Shown: positions 14,824-23,351, counted from the first letter of the stretch. The stretch is 27,818 bases of DNA from a bacterium (GCA_004560375.1 SFVC01000032.1:1-27818), one strand, 5' to 3'. Translations and numbers: made by a program. The notes: generated from the letters alone by a model not told the origin.

Positions 14824-16365
14824 TTGTCTACCCTGTTGGCCGGAACCTTACTGCTGACCGCCACCGGCCTGTTCTCCCAGGTGGTGGGCTTTATCTACCG
14901 GATGTTTCTCTCCCGCCTCATCGGCGCGGAGACGATGGGGCTGTACCAGCTGGTCATGCCCGCCTACTCCATGCTCATGTCGGTGACCGCCGTGGGGCTG
15001 ACGGTGGCGGTGTCCACCCTGTCCGCCCGGTACCACGCCCTGGGGGACGACGGCGCCGTGCGGCACATACTCCGCCGGGCCCTGGGGGGCTTCTTCCTGC
15101 TGGCCGTCCCCCTGGGCATCGCCGTGGCCGCCCTGTCCGACCCCATCTCCGTCTACCTCTTAGGCGACGCCCGCACCCGCCTGGGCGTGGTGCTGCTGGT
15201 GCCCTGCGTGCTGCTCACCGGGGTGGAGAACCTCCACAAGCACTGCTTTTACGGCATCGGCCGGGTGCGCCCCCCCGCCGCCGTGGAGACGGCGGAGCAG
15301 CTCATCCGGGCGGGGGCGGTGCTGGGGCTGCTGGCGGCCCTGCTGCCCCGCTCGGCGGAGGAGACGGTGGGCGTCATCGTGCTGGGCATGGTGTTGTGCG
15401 AGGTGTGCTCTGCCTGCGCCCTCACCCTGCTGTTCCGGCGGCACTGGCGGCAGTTTCCCCCCGGCCCCGCCCGGGAGGAGGTGAGCCGCCGCCGGCTGTT
15501 CGCCATCGCCCTGCCGGTGGGGGCCACCTCCCTGCTGGGGACGGTGCTGGGCTGCGCCAACTCGGTGCTCATCCCCGCCAAGCTGGTGGAGGGGGGCATG
15601 GCCCTGCCGGAGGCCATGTCCGAGTTCGGGGTGCTGTGCGGCATGACCCTGCCCCTGCTGGCCCTGCCCACGGGCTTCATCGGGGCGTTGTGTCTGGTGA
15701 TGGTGCCCGATCTGTCCCGGCGCACCGCCCGGGGGGATCGGCGGGCGGCGGCGGGCTTTCTGGATCGGGTGATGTCCGCCACCTCCCTGCTGATGGCCCC
15801 GGCCATGGCCCTGCTGGCAGTGGTGGGGCCCACCATCGGCCGGGCCATGTTCCGGGACGACCGGGTGGGCGAGCTGATCCTCCCCCTGGCCGTGGGCACC
15901 CTGCTGGGCTGCTGGCAGTCGGTGCTGTCCGGGGCGCTGAACGGCCTGGGCCTCCAGGCCAAGGGGGCCCGGAACGCCATCCTCAGCGACGCGGTGCAGC
16001 TGGCGTTCACCTTTTTCGCCGTGCCCCGGTGGGGGCTGCCGGGGTTCGCGGCGGGGTTCGTGGTCTCCGGCGTCGTGGGGGCGGGGCTCAACCTGGCCAG
16101 CGTCCTCCGGGCGGCGGAGCTGCGGGCCCGGTGGTTCCGGTGGTTCGGCCGGCCCCTGCTGGCGGCCGTCTTTATGGGGCTGTGGTGCAATCTGTTCTTC
16201 CGGATTATGCTGGACGCGGGCTGCGGCCAGGGCTGGTCGGCGCTGGCCTGCGCCGCCCTGGGGCTGGTGCTGTACGCCGCCGCCCTGCTGGCCCAAGGCA
16301 CGTCCGTCACAGTGGTGTTTGCCCGGTTCGGAACCTATTTCAGGCAGAGGAGGCATACGGCATGA
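14824..16365 (+). CDS. SpoVB/MurJ-type lipid flippase (MOP superfamily)
   Basis: 513 residues from the TTG at 14824, which has GAGGGGG seven bases upstream; an in-frame ATG at 14782 would add 14 residues but has no ribosome site. The protein is almost wholly membrane-embedded, about 12-14 spans. It begins STLLAGTLLLTATGLFSQVVGFIYRMFLSRLIGAETMGLYQL, the usual start of stage V sporulation protein B / polysaccharide flippases. Family members move lipid-linked cell wall or polysaccharide precursors across the membrane; SpoVB is used for spore cortex peptidoglycan. Its stop overlaps the start of the C26 hydrolase gene (ATGA), so the two are coupled. Confidence 0.88.
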   Translation: MSTLLAGTLLLTATGLFSQVVGFIYRMFLSRLIGAETMGLYQLVMPAYSMLMSVTAVGLTVAVSTLSARYHALGDDGAVRHILRRALGGFFLLAVPLGIAVAALSDPISVYLLGDARTRLGVVLLVPCVLLTGVENLHKHCFYGIGRVRPPAAVETAEQLIRAGAVLGLLAALLPRSAEETVGVIVLGMVLCEVCSACALTLLFRRHWRQFPPGPAREEVSRRRLFAIALPVGATSLLGTVLGCANSVLIPAKLVEGGMALPEAMSEFGVLCGMTLPLLALPTGFIGALCLVMVPDLSRRTARGDRRAAAGFLDRVMSATSLLMAPAMALLAVVGPTIGRAMFRDDRVGELILPLAVGTLLGCWQSVLSGALNGLGLQAKGARNAILSDAVQLAFTFFAVPRWGLPGFAAGFVVSGVVGAGLNLASVLRAAELRARWFRWFGRPLLAAVFMGLWCNLFFRIMLDAGCGQGWSALACAALGLVLYAAALLAQGTSVTVVFARFGTYFRQRRHTA

Positions 16366-17021
16366 ATCCAAATATCCTCATCTCCACCGGCGGAGGGGAT
16401 CCCTCCAACTACCTGGCCGCCCTGAAGGCCGCCGGGGCCCAGGGGGAGGCCCGCTACCTCCCCGCCCCGGATCTGCATTATGACGGCCTGCTGCTGGCGG
16501 GGGGCGGGGATATGGAGCCCGCCCGGTTCGGCCAGCCGGACTGCGGCTCCCGGGACATCGACCCCGCCCGGGACGGGGCGGAGCTGGCCCTGCTGGACGC
16601 TTTCTTCGCCGCCGGGAAGCCGGTGCTGGCCGTCTGCCGGGGGTTCCAGGTGGTGAACGTGTGGCTGGGGGGAGATCTGGTGCAGGATCTCTCCCCTGCC
16701 CTGGCCCCCTTCCACGGGGGCGGGGAGGGGGATCGGGTGCACCCGGTGCACGCTGTGGAGGGCTCCCTGCTTCACCGGCTGTACGGCCCGGTGTTTTCCG
16801 TGAACAGCGCCCACCACCAGGCCCTGGGGCGGCTGGGGCGGGGGCTGTCCGTCACCGCCCGCTCGGAGGGCGGGGTGGCGGAGGCGGTGGAGCACGAGAC
16901 GCTGCCCCTCATCGCCGTCCAGTTCCACCCGGAGCGGATGACCGGGGCAAAGGCCAGGCCGGACACGGTGGACGGCGGGGCTGTGTTCCGGGCTTTTCTC
17001 AACATGGTGCGTAACGTATAA
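16362..17021 (+). CDS. Peptidase C26 / gamma-glutamyl hydrolase-type amidotransferase (PuuD-like)
   Basis: 219 residues. Class I glutamine amidotransferase fold with GGGDMEPARFG (47-57), the nucleophile Cys92 in AVCRGFQVVN, and the catalytic His189/Glu191 pair in VQFHPERM. The GGGD-x-x-P-x-x[YF]-x motif and NSAHHQ (148-153) are typical of gamma-glutamyl-GABA hydrolase/PuuD proteins. It is slightly shorter than PuuD (about 250). It probably hydrolyses a gamma-glutamyl bond, but the substrate cannot be set. In Clostridia relatives of this family also act on wall-related gamma-glutamyl bonds, and the coupling to a flippase gene hints at that; this is inference. Confidence 0.87.
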   Translation: MNPNILISTGGGDPSNYLAALKAAGAQGEARYLPAPDLHYDGLLLAGGGDMEPARFGQPDCGSRDIDPARDGAELALLDAFFAAGKPVLAVCRGFQVVNVWLGGDLVQDLSPALAPFHGGGEGDRVHPVHAVEGSLLHRLYGPVFSVNSAHHQALGRLGRGLSVTARSEGGVAEAVEHETLPLIAVQFHPERMTGAKARPDTVDGGAVFRAFLNMVRNV

Positions 17022-17057
17022 ACATCGCGCCCTCCCAGTGGGAGGGCGCGATGTTTA
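17019..17057. terminator. Bidirectional terminator spanning the stop codons of two convergent genes
   Basis: A perfect 18-bp stem with an AGT loop. The left arm starts at the TAA stop (17019-17021) of the C26 gene, and the right arm ends at the TTA (17055-17057) that is the stop codon of the minus-strand phosphoribosyltransferase. A/T-rich ends supply short U-tracts in both directions. Confidence 0.85.
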
Positions 17058-17606
17058 TAGCGGCTGTCCGTCAGCATTGAACAGGGGCAGCTTCTCCAAA
17101 AACAGGATGTCGTCCCGCCTGGCGGCGTCCCCTTCGGCCAGAATGGCCATGCGGCCCACCACCTGGCCTTCCGCCTGCTCCACCAGGCTCTCCACCGCCG
17201 CCAGGGAGCCGCCGGTGGAGATCACGTCGTCCAGAATCAGGATGCGCTTGCCCTTGATCCTCGCCGCGTCCGCCCCGTCCATGTACAGCTTCTGCTCCCC
17301 CTCGGTGGTGATGGAGCGATCCACCGCCTCGAACACCCCGTTCATGTACGCCTTTTTCTTCTTGCGCACCAGGAAATACTCGTTGCGGCCGCTCTGACGG
17401 GCCATCTCGTGCACCAGCGGGATGGCCTTGGCCTCCGGGGCCACCATGTAGTCGAACTCCGGCGCAATCTTCAGCAGATCCCGGGCGCAGGCGCAGGTGA
17501 GCTCCACGTCCCCGAATATGACGAACGCGCCGATCATCAGCGTGTCGCTGATGGGGCACAGGGGCAGACTGCGCGTCAGCCCCGCCACCTTCATCTCATA
17601 GGTCAT
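17055..17606 (-). CDS. Adenine-type phosphoribosyltransferase family protein
   Basis: 183 residues. The PRPP-binding motif is clear, ILILDDVISTGGS at 122-134, with a PRTase I fold before it (GDVELTCACARDLLKIAPEFDYMVAPEAKAIPLVHEMA). Length and layout match adenine phosphoribosyltransferase, which makes AMP from adenine and PRPP, and the neighbour is a purine permease. It may instead be a related xanthine or unassigned purine PRTase: the flexible-hood residues (RKKKKAYMNG...) differ from the usual RK.GK[LF]P. The start at 17606 has GGGAG about 10 bases upstream; a second ATG four codons in is possible. It has a consensus promoter of its own, divergent from the permease. Confidence 0.82.
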   Translation of the reverse strand: MTYEMKVAGLTRSLPLCPISDTLMIGAFVIFGDVELTCACARDLLKIAPEFDYMVAPEAKAIPLVHEMARQSGRNEYFLVRKKKKAYMNGVFEAVDRSITTEGEQKLYMDGADAARIKGKRILILDDVISTGGSLAAVESLVEQAEGQVVGRMAILAEGDAARRDDILFLEKLPLFNADGQPL

Positions 17607-17675
17607 TTCCAGTCAACTCCCAGTTGGGGCGGGCCGGGTGCTCCCCCTCCGCCCGTTGTGATTTGTACGAGAGAT

Positions 17676-17704
17676 ATTATACTCCCCCTGTCCCTTCTTG
17701 TCAA
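17676..17704 (-). promoter_or_regulatory. Consensus promoter of the phosphoribosyltransferase gene
   Basis: On the minus strand: TTGACA (17699-17704), 17-base spacer, TATAAT (17676-17681), a perfect sigma-A consensus. It gives a leader of about 65 bases. Confidence 0.9.
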
Positions 17705-17759
17705 AATGTAATGAAGTTTCGGGGAAAAGAAAAAAACTGTGGAAATCCGTGAGGCTCTG

Positions 17760-17768
17760 TGCTATGAT
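17760..17768 (+). promoter_or_regulatory. Promoter of the purine permease
   Basis: TG-C-TATGAT (extended -10) at 17760-17768, placing the transcription start about 15 bases ahead of the riboswitch aptamer. The -35 region (around 17738-17743, TGTGGA) is weak. Confidence 0.55.
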
Positions 17769-17789
17769 ATCTTTGTCAACTCAATATCC

Positions 17790-17857
17790 TTCGGTATAAT
17801 CGGAACAGGATGGGTTCCGAGTCTCTACGGCCTGACCGATTTCAGGCGGCTACCGAA
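17790..17857 (+). promoter_or_regulatory. Purine riboswitch aptamer, guanine type
   Basis: Three stems can be drawn. P1 is TTCGGTA (17790-17796) with TACCGAA (17851-17857). P2 is GGAAC (17802-17806) with GTTCC (17814-17818), loop AGGATGG. P3 is GCCTGA (17830-17835) with TCAGGC (17842-17847). The junction matches the family: TAATC after P1, GAGTCTCTAC between P2 and P3, and CTA before the P1 3' strand. The base that reads the ligand (position 74 in xpt numbering) is C at 17850, indicating guanine or hypoxanthine rather than adenine. Oddities are a 6-base P3 loop, CCGATT, and unpaired G's at 17848-17849. It precedes a purine permease. Confidence 0.85.
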
Positions 17858-17867
17858 AACAGAACAG

Positions 17868-17907
17868 GTCCGGAAGTTTACGCGCTTTCCGGGCTGATTT
17901 TGTTTTT
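17868..17907 (+). terminator. Riboswitch expression-platform terminator
   Basis: CCGGAA (17870-17875) pairs with TTCCGG (17887-17892) across a T/A-containing loop, followed by the T-rich stretch ATTTTGTTTTT. Placed 13 bases after the aptamer, it suggests a ligand-OFF transcription attenuator. Confidence 0.7.
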
Positions 17908-17952
17908 CCCGATCCGATTTGCCCGAAGGAAATTCTGGAGAGGGAGTTTTTT

Positions 17953-19401
17953 ATGGAGAAAATTTTTAAACTCAAGGAGAACGGCACAACCGTACGCACG
18001 GAAATTGTGGCCGGCCTCACCACGTTCATGACGATGGCCTACATCATCGCCCTGAACCCCAACCTGATCGTTGGCTTCGGCCAGGGCGCCGCCGGCGGCT
18101 TTGGCGCGGACGGCGCCGCCGCGTGGAACGGCGTGTTCCTGGCCACCTGCCTGGCCTCCGCCATCGCCATGTTCTGCATGGCCTTCCTGGCCAACAAGCC
18201 CTTCTGTCTGGCCCCCGGCATGGGCCTGAACTCGTTCTTCGCCATCGTCATCGCCCAGATCGCCGGCGCCGCCGGCTGCTCCTATCTGGCCGGGCTTCAG
18301 GCCGGAATGTGCATCATCCTCATTGAGGGCATCGTGTTCATCGTGCTGTCCATCTTCAACATCCGGGAGAAGATTGTGGACGCCATCCCCCTGGGGGTGC
18401 GCCTGGGCATCGCCCCCGCCATCGGCCTGATGCTGATGAACATCGGCTTCGGCTCCAACGCCGGCGTGTACTCCGAAACCGGCGGCCCGTTCTTCGTCAT
18501 GCGGGACTTCTTCGGCGCCCTGACCGCCAGCTCCGCTCAGTCCACCATGGGCTCCGGCTATCCCCAGATGGTGCTCCAGGTGGTCACCACCTTCATCGGC
18601 CTGTTCGTGATTGTGCTGCTGGCCAAAAAGGGTATCAAGGGCGCGGTGCTCATCGGGATGCTGGCCGCCTCCGTCATCTACTGGATCGGCTCCTTCGCGT
18701 TCCTGTCCACCAATCCCTTCGAGTCCCTGGCCACCGCCAACTGGCTGCCCCCCTTCGGTGATATGGCCAAGACTACGCTGTTCAAATTCGATTTCGCCAC
18801 CCTGTTCAAGCTGGGCTGGTTCACCGTAGTCACCCTGGTGATCACCTTCTGCATGATCGATATGTTCGACACCATCGGCACCCTGGTGGGCACCGCCTCC
18901 CGGGCCGGCATGGTGGACAAGGACGGCAATATGCCCAACATGAGGGAGGCCCTGCTGTCCGACGCCATCGGCACTGTGGCCGGCGCCTGCACCGGCACCT
19001 CCACCGTCACCACCTTCGTGGAGTCCGCCTCCGGCGTGGAGGCCGGCGGCCGCACCGGGCTCACCGCCCTGACCTGCGGCGTGCTGTTCCTGGCCTGCAT
19101 CTTCATCGCCCCCATCGCGGCCATCATCCCCGCCCCCGCCACCTCCGCCGCCCTGATCTACGTGGGTGTGCTGATGCTCCAGGGCCTGAAGAACGTGAAG
19201 TTCGACGACATGGATCAGATGGTGCCCGTGGCCCTGATGCTCATTGCCATGCCCATCTCCAGCTCCATCGGCCACGCCATCGGCTTGGGGCTGATCTCCT
19301 ACACCGTGATCAAGGTGTTCGACCGCAAGGCCAAGGAAGTGTCCGTGCTGACCTATGTGATCTCCGTTCTGTTCCTCATCAAATTCTTCTTCATCGTGTG
19401 A
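17953..19401 (+). CDS. NCS2/AzgA-type guanine-hypoxanthine permease
   Basis: 482 residues; the start has GGAGAGGGAG six bases upstream. The N-terminus (TTVRTEIVAGLTTFMTMAYIIALNPNLI) is diagnostic for the PbuG/AzgA branch, as are CLAPGMGLNSFFA and the IDMFDTIGTLVGTA region and the TSTVTTFVESASGVEAGGRTGL motif near residue 350. About 12-14 membrane spans. It should import guanine or hypoxanthine with protons, which agrees with the guanine-type riboswitch ahead of it. The divergent phosphoribosyltransferase would convert salvaged bases to nucleotides. Exact base specificity is not proven by sequence. Confidence 0.94.
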   Translation: MEKIFKLKENGTTVRTEIVAGLTTFMTMAYIIALNPNLIVGFGQGAAGGFGADGAAAWNGVFLATCLASAIAMFCMAFLANKPFCLAPGMGLNSFFAIVIAQIAGAAGCSYLAGLQAGMCIILIEGIVFIVLSIFNIREKIVDAIPLGVRLGIAPAIGLMLMNIGFGSNAGVYSETGGPFFVMRDFFGALTASSAQSTMGSGYPQMVLQVVTTFIGLFVIVLLAKKGIKGAVLIGMLAASVIYWIGSFAFLSTNPFESLATANWLPPFGDMAKTTLFKFDFATLFKLGWFTVVTLVITFCMIDMFDTIGTLVGTASRAGMVDKDGNMPNMREALLSDAIGTVAGACTGTSTVTTFVESASGVEAGGRTGLTALTCGVLFLACIFIAPIAAIIPAPATSAALIYVGVLMLQGLKNVKFDDMDQMVPVALMLIAMPISSSIGHAIGLGLISYTVIKVFDRKAKEVSVLTYVISVLFLIKFFFIV

Positions 19402-19421
19402 GGGACAAAACCGCTGAAAAC

Positions 19422-19457
19422 GCCCCCTCCCCGCCGCAGGCGGGGAGGGGGCTCTTT
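19422..19457 (+). terminator. Terminator after the purine permease
   Basis: A 14-bp GC stem (GCCCCCTCCCCGCC, loop GCA, complement) followed by TCTTTT. The next gene converges and ends nine bases later, so it may serve both. Confidence 0.88.
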
Positions 19458-19465
19458 TGCCCTTA

Positions 19466-21979
19466 TCAGAGAGGAAGCCAGGTCTTGTCCAGTGGATCGA
19501 AGTCGGGATCTATCGTCTGGGGCGGCTTATCCTTGCCGTAGTCCGGCCGCTCCGTGGGGGTCACAAAGGGGCCGTCCGGATCCACCGGGGGTTGCTCCGG
19601 GGGCTGCTCCGGCGGCTGCGGATCCAGGCCGGGCCGAGGGGTGAGCTCCGCCTTGTCCAGGTCGGCGATGGATACCAGCAGCTTGGCCGCCTCCCCCCGG
19701 GTGATGTTGTTCTTGGGCCGCAGCAGGCCGTCGCTGCCCTCCACAATGCCCTGGGCCACCAGGGTCTCCACATGGGGGCGGGCCCAGCCGCTCACCTTGT
19801 CCCCGTCCCCAAAGGAGGACAGGTCATGCTTCACCTGATCCGCCAGCACCCGGCCCAGCAGGGTCATGGCCTCCTCCCGGCTCACGGGGCTGCTCAGGTT
19901 GGCGTACACCTTGTCCCCCGCGGCGGTGCCCTCGAACACCTTCAGGGCGTACATGGCCTTCACATGGGGCAGCACCCAGTCGGCTATGGAGGCCGCGTCC
20001 GCGAAGGGCAGGGCCACGTCCTTGTACTTGTCCGTGTCCACGTTCAGCAGACGGCTGAGGAAGGCCACCAGCTCCCCCCGGGACAGCTGGCCGTTGGGCC
20101 TGAACTCATAGGAACCGTCGGGCCTCTGATAGCCCGTGGTCAGCTCCATCTCGTACAGCTTGGTCACATAGGGGGCGCTCCAGTGGCCCGCGATGTCCAC
20201 AAAGGGGTCGCCCCGATCCACCGTCACCGGGATGGTCACCGTTTTGCCCCCCGCCGTGGCGGTGATCGCGCCCTTGCCGTTGTCCCCCGCCGCGATAAAG
20301 CGGCCCGTCCCGTCAATGGTTCCGATGGCGGGATCCGCCGTCCAGGTCACGTTCTCGTCGCCCATGGACACCGGCAGGTTCCACCAGCGTCCGGAGGCGG
20401 TCAGATCCACCGTCTGCCCCGGCTCCACCGTCAGCGAGGCCAGCTGGGCCGTGGAGCCCTCCTTGGACACCCGCAGGCGGCTCAGGCCGTCCACGATTTG
20501 CACGGGCATGGCCCCCTGCCCGGAGGCGGCGGCGGAGATGGCGTACGAGCCGGCCTGTTCCCCGGCGGTGTAGACGGCGGCATTGCCCGCCCCCGGCGCG
20601 ATGGTTCCGCCGGTGGCCGTCCAGCTCAGGGGCTGGGCTGGCGCGGGCAGGCCCGCCCCGTCGTAGGCCGTGGCGGTCACCGGGAGCTTGGCCCCGGCCA
20701 GCACCACCTGGGTCTTCCCGTCCACGTAGGCGCCGGGGCCCATGCCGGAGGCGCCGGGGTCATCCGTCACCAGCAGGATGGAGTTGTTCACCCGCCGCCC
20801 ACTGGTGGACGGGCCGTTTACAATGGCGAACTTCTCCGTACCCGGCAGGGTGGCCCCCAGGTTGGTGGAGCCGCCGCCGTCCAGCGCCACGGCGGACACG
20901 CAGCCCAGCTCCTGGAGCCGCTCCGCCACCTGGGCGTAGGTGGCCCCCACGGAGTAGCCGCTCTGCCGCCCGTCGATGGTGTAGAGGATCACCGTGCCGT
21001 CCGCTTTGATCCCCAGGGCGGTGTAGGGGTTGGCGGTGGTGGGGAGATCGGAGGCGGTGATCTGCTCCCCCCGCAAAATCGGGTGGTAGATGCTGCTGAT
21101 GCCGTAGGCCGCGTCCTTCCACTGCTCGCTGACGCCGCCCACCGTCACCGTGATCCGGCGGCCCTCCGTCAGCTCCCGCAGGGCGTCCAGCAGGGCGGCA
21201 TTGTCCCGATCCTCGGCGTAGAGCATAAAGCAGCCCTCGGGGATGGTTCCGTCAAAGCTCACGCCCTCCTGGGTGGTGTCGGTCACCGATACCACCTCCA
21301 GCTCCAGCGTGCCGTTCAGCTTCATCACGCCGCCGTCCAGTGGGCGGACAATGGCATATACGCAGGGCCCGCCGCTGGCTACCCGGGAGGAAAAGTCCCG
21401 GTTATAGAGATACAGTCCGCCCAGATAGCTGGAGTGGCGGTAGGCGTTAAAGCCCGCCAGGGCGGTGGAGAACGCCTCGCCGTCCGCCTTCTGCCAGGCG
21501 GCGCTCTTGGCGATCACGCTCTCGTCGATAAAGGCGCGGCCGTCGCTGCCAAAGCCCAGCAGCGTGTAGTTCTCCACGTCCAGGGAGCGCACCACCCCGT
21601 CGGTCACCAGCATCCCCACAATGGTGCCGTCCGTGTTGAACCAGCCGCCGTTGACGGCCGCCACCACCCGGTAGCCCTGGGCCTCCACCTGGGCCGCGGC
21701 GGAGGCCACAGAGTTGGTGCTGGCCACGTAGTTCCCGCTGAACACCACAGGCTTCACGCCGCTGGTGGGGTCGTATGTAATGTAATGCTCCGTCCGCAGG
21801 TCGCTTTTGGATGCCGACCACAGGGACTGGGTGGTGAGGGCCGTGCCCTCCGCCAGCTGGGTGGTTCGGGCCACCAGCTCGCTGCCCAGGGCCCAGGACG
21901 CAAAGGCCGTGGGGGCCAGCCCCGCCGCCAGCGCCAAAGCCAGCGCCGCCGCCGTCAACCGTCTGCCGAATTTTTTCAT
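19466..21979 (-). CDS. Secreted phosphodiester glycosidase (NAGPA-like) with S-layer homology domains
   Basis: 837 residues from ATG 21979 (AAGGAGG seven bases upstream); the frame open further upstream is not coding. Signal peptide about 1-28 (KKFGRRLTAAALALALAAGLAPTAFA). The NAGPA-type catalytic region (about 65-405) has the AAVNGGWFNTDGT motif at 107-119 and the ALDGGGSTNL motif at 365-374. Two Ig-like (Big2-type) segments lie at about 410-590. Three SLH-like repeats (about 592-640, 658-705, 722-775) should anchor the protein to wall polymers. The tail is Pro/Asp-rich (780-837). NAGPA relatives remove GlcNAc-1-phosphate from phosphodiester-linked sugars; a target in exopolysaccharide or teichoic acid is inference. 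Confidence 0.9.
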   Translation of the reverse strand: MKKFGRRLTAAALALALAAGLAPTAFASWALGSELVARTTQLAEGTALTTQSLWSASKSDLRTEHYITYDPTSGVKPVVFSGNYVASTNSVASAAAQVEAQGYRVVAAVNGGWFNTDGTIVGMLVTDGVVRSLDVENYTLLGFGSDGRAFIDESVIAKSAAWQKADGEAFSTALAGFNAYRHSSYLGGLYLYNRDFSSRVASGGPCVYAIVRPLDGGVMKLNGTLELEVVSVTDTTQEGVSFDGTIPEGCFMLYAEDRDNAALLDALRELTEGRRITVTVGGVSEQWKDAAYGISSIYHPILRGEQITASDLPTTANPYTALGIKADGTVILYTIDGRQSGYSVGATYAQVAERLQELGCVSAVALDGGGSTNLGATLPGTEKFAIVNGPSTSGRRVNNSILLVTDDPGASGMGPGAYVDGKTQVVLAGAKLPVTATAYDGAGLPAPAQPLSWTATGGTIAPGAGNAAVYTAGEQAGSYAISAAASGQGAMPVQIVDGLSRLRVSKEGSTAQLASLTVEPGQTVDLTASGRWWNLPVSMGDENVTWTADPAIGTIDGTGRFIAAGDNGKGAITATAGGKTVTIPVTVDRGDPFVDIAGHWSAPYVTKLYEMELTTGYQRPDGSYEFRPNGQLSRGELVAFLSRLLNVDTDKYKDVALPFADAASIADWVLPHVKAMYALKVFEGTAAGDKVYANLSSPVSREEAMTLLGRVLADQVKHDLSSFGDGDKVSGWARPHVETLVAQGIVEGSDGLLRPKNNITRGEAAKLLVSIADLDKAELTPRPGLDPQPPEQPPEQPPVDPDGPFVTPTERPDYGKDKPPQTIDPDFDPLDKTWLPL

Positions 21980-22038
21980 GGGTTCCTCCTTCAGATTGGG
22001 GCCATGGCCCGCCGACGCGGGCCGGTACAATAAGGGTA

Positions 22039-22068
22039 ATGGTATCACATCACCCCCCGGTTTGTAAA
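22039..22068 (-). promoter_or_regulatory. Promoter of the NAGPA-SLH gene
   Basis: On the minus strand: TTTACA (22063-22068), 18-base spacer, TACCAT (22039-22044) with TG one base ahead (extended -10). Confidence 0.55.
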
Positions 22069-22090
22069 CGGAAAATTTTTCCTCTCCAGC

Positions 22091-22120
22091 GGAAGGGGGC
22101 GGCAAAAGCCGCCCCCTTCC
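22091..22120 (-). terminator. Terminator after hemW
   Basis: A perfect 13-bp stem (GGAAGGGGGCGGC and complement, loop AAAA) lies one base beyond the hemW stop. On the minus strand a U-rich tract is only found about 12 bases later. It separates hemW from the NAGPA-SLH gene. Confidence 0.75.
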
Positions 22121-22121
22121 C

Positions 22122-23351
22122 TTATTTCTTGCGCGCGGGTTCCGCTCTCCTCTCCGCCTGGGGGAGGTGACCGCCCCGGATCTTTTCCAGGGTGTTGGCC
22201 AGGGTCTCCACCTCCTGAAGCTCCAGCAGCTCGCCGATGAGCCGGTTGGATAACAGGAAGCCTTCCGGGGTAAAATGCCAGCGTCGGCCCCGGCGGGCCG
22301 CCCAGCCCCTCTGCTCGTATTCCGCCAGCTTGGCAGCAATGGGGTCGAAATTCATATAGTACTCCCGGCGGTACTCCCACTCCTCAATACCGTGGGTGGT
22401 TCGCAGCCGGAGCATCAGGTATTCGCTGCCCCGCTCCCGCTGGGGGATCTCGTTCATCTCGTCCAGGATCTGCTCGTCCCCCTGGACGCCCCGGATATAC
22501 CGCTCCAGATCCCGGACAAAGGAGTACCGGCAGCCGCCGAAGTCGGAGTGGGCCGCCGCCCCGATGCCGATATAGGGCCGGCCCATCCAGTATTTCAGGT
22601 TGTGCCGGGACTGATAGCCCGTCTTGGAGAAGTTGGACACCTCGTATTGCTCATAGCCCGCTTCCGCCAGCCGCGCCACCGTCCACAGGTACCGCGCCGC
22701 CTGCTCGTCGTCGTCGGGCAGGCGCTCCCCCCGCTCCACCCGCTGGGCCAGCGGGGTGCCCTCCTCCACCGTCAGCCCGTAGCAGGACAGGTGCTCCGGG
22801 GCCAGGGCCAGGGCCGCCTCCACCGAAGTGCGCCAGCTCTCCTCCGTCTGCCCCGGCAGGCCGTAGATCAGATCCAGATTCAGGTTCTTGATCCGGGCCG
22901 CCCGGGCCGCCTTCACCGCCGCCTCCGTCTGGGCGTAGCTGTGGGGGCGGTGGACGCTCACCAGTTCGCAGTCGCAGGCGGACTGCATCCCCATGGACAG
23001 CCGGTTCACCCCCGCCCGGCGCAGGCGCCGCAGCAGCTTCAGATCCACGCTGTCCGGATTGGCCTCCACGGTGATCTCCACGTCCTTGGACAGGGTAAAC
23101 TTCTTCCGCACCGCGCCCAGCAGCTCCAGCAGACGCTTTTCCCCATAGTAGCTGGGGGTGCCGCCGCCGATGTAGACGCTGTTCACCACCTGCTTTTTGG
23201 CCCGGGGCCCCGTCTCCGCGATGTGCCGAAGCAGGGCGCGCTGGTAGTCGTCCATCCGGTCGTCCTGCCCCGCCAGGGAGTAGAAGTCGCAGTAGTCGCA
23301 TTTGCTCCGGCAGAATGGGATGTGCAGGTATAACCCCAACGTGTTTCCCAT
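22122..23351 (-). CDS. hemW: Radical SAM heme chaperone HemW
   Basis: 409 residues from ATG 23351 (AAGGGGGG upstream; the 25 extra codons of the open frame lie over the promoter region). The radical SAM cluster motif is C14-x3-C18-x2-C21 (PFCRSKCDYCDFYS), followed by YIGGGTPSYYG and GLPGQTEESW, all typical of HemW. The C-terminal HemW domain has YWMGRPYIGIGAAAHS and the winged-helix-like end. HemW, once annotated as a second coproporphyrinogen dehydrogenase, binds heme and inserts it into enzymes; it lacks HemN activity in bacteria tested. It has its own promoter, divergent from the hemolysin III gene. Confidence 0.95.
   Translation of the reverse strand: MGNTLGLYLHIPFCRSKCDYCDFYSLAGQDDRMDDYQRALLRHIAETGPRAKKQVVNSVYIGGGTPSYYGEKRLLELLGAVRKKFTLSKDVEITVEANPDSVDLKLLRRLRRAGVNRLSMGMQSACDCELVSVHRPHSYAQTEAAVKAARAARIKNLNLDLIYGLPGQTEESWRTSVEAALALAPEHLSCYGLTVEEGTPLAQRVERGERLPDDDEQAARYLWTVARLAEAGYEQYEVSNFSKTGYQSRHNLKYWMGRPYIGIGAAAHSDFGGCRYSFVRDLERYIRGVQGDEQILDEMNEIPQRERGSEYLMLRLRTTHGIEEWEYRREYYMNFDPIAAKLAEYEQRGWAARRGRRWHFTPEGFLLSNRLIGELLELQEVETLANTLEKIRGGHLPQAERRAEPARKK

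Noticed and set aside
19457..22033. 858-codon plus-strand frame opposite the NAGPA-SLH gene
   Set aside because: Shadow with repetitive His/Gly composition; the minus-strand gene has clear domains and a signal peptide.
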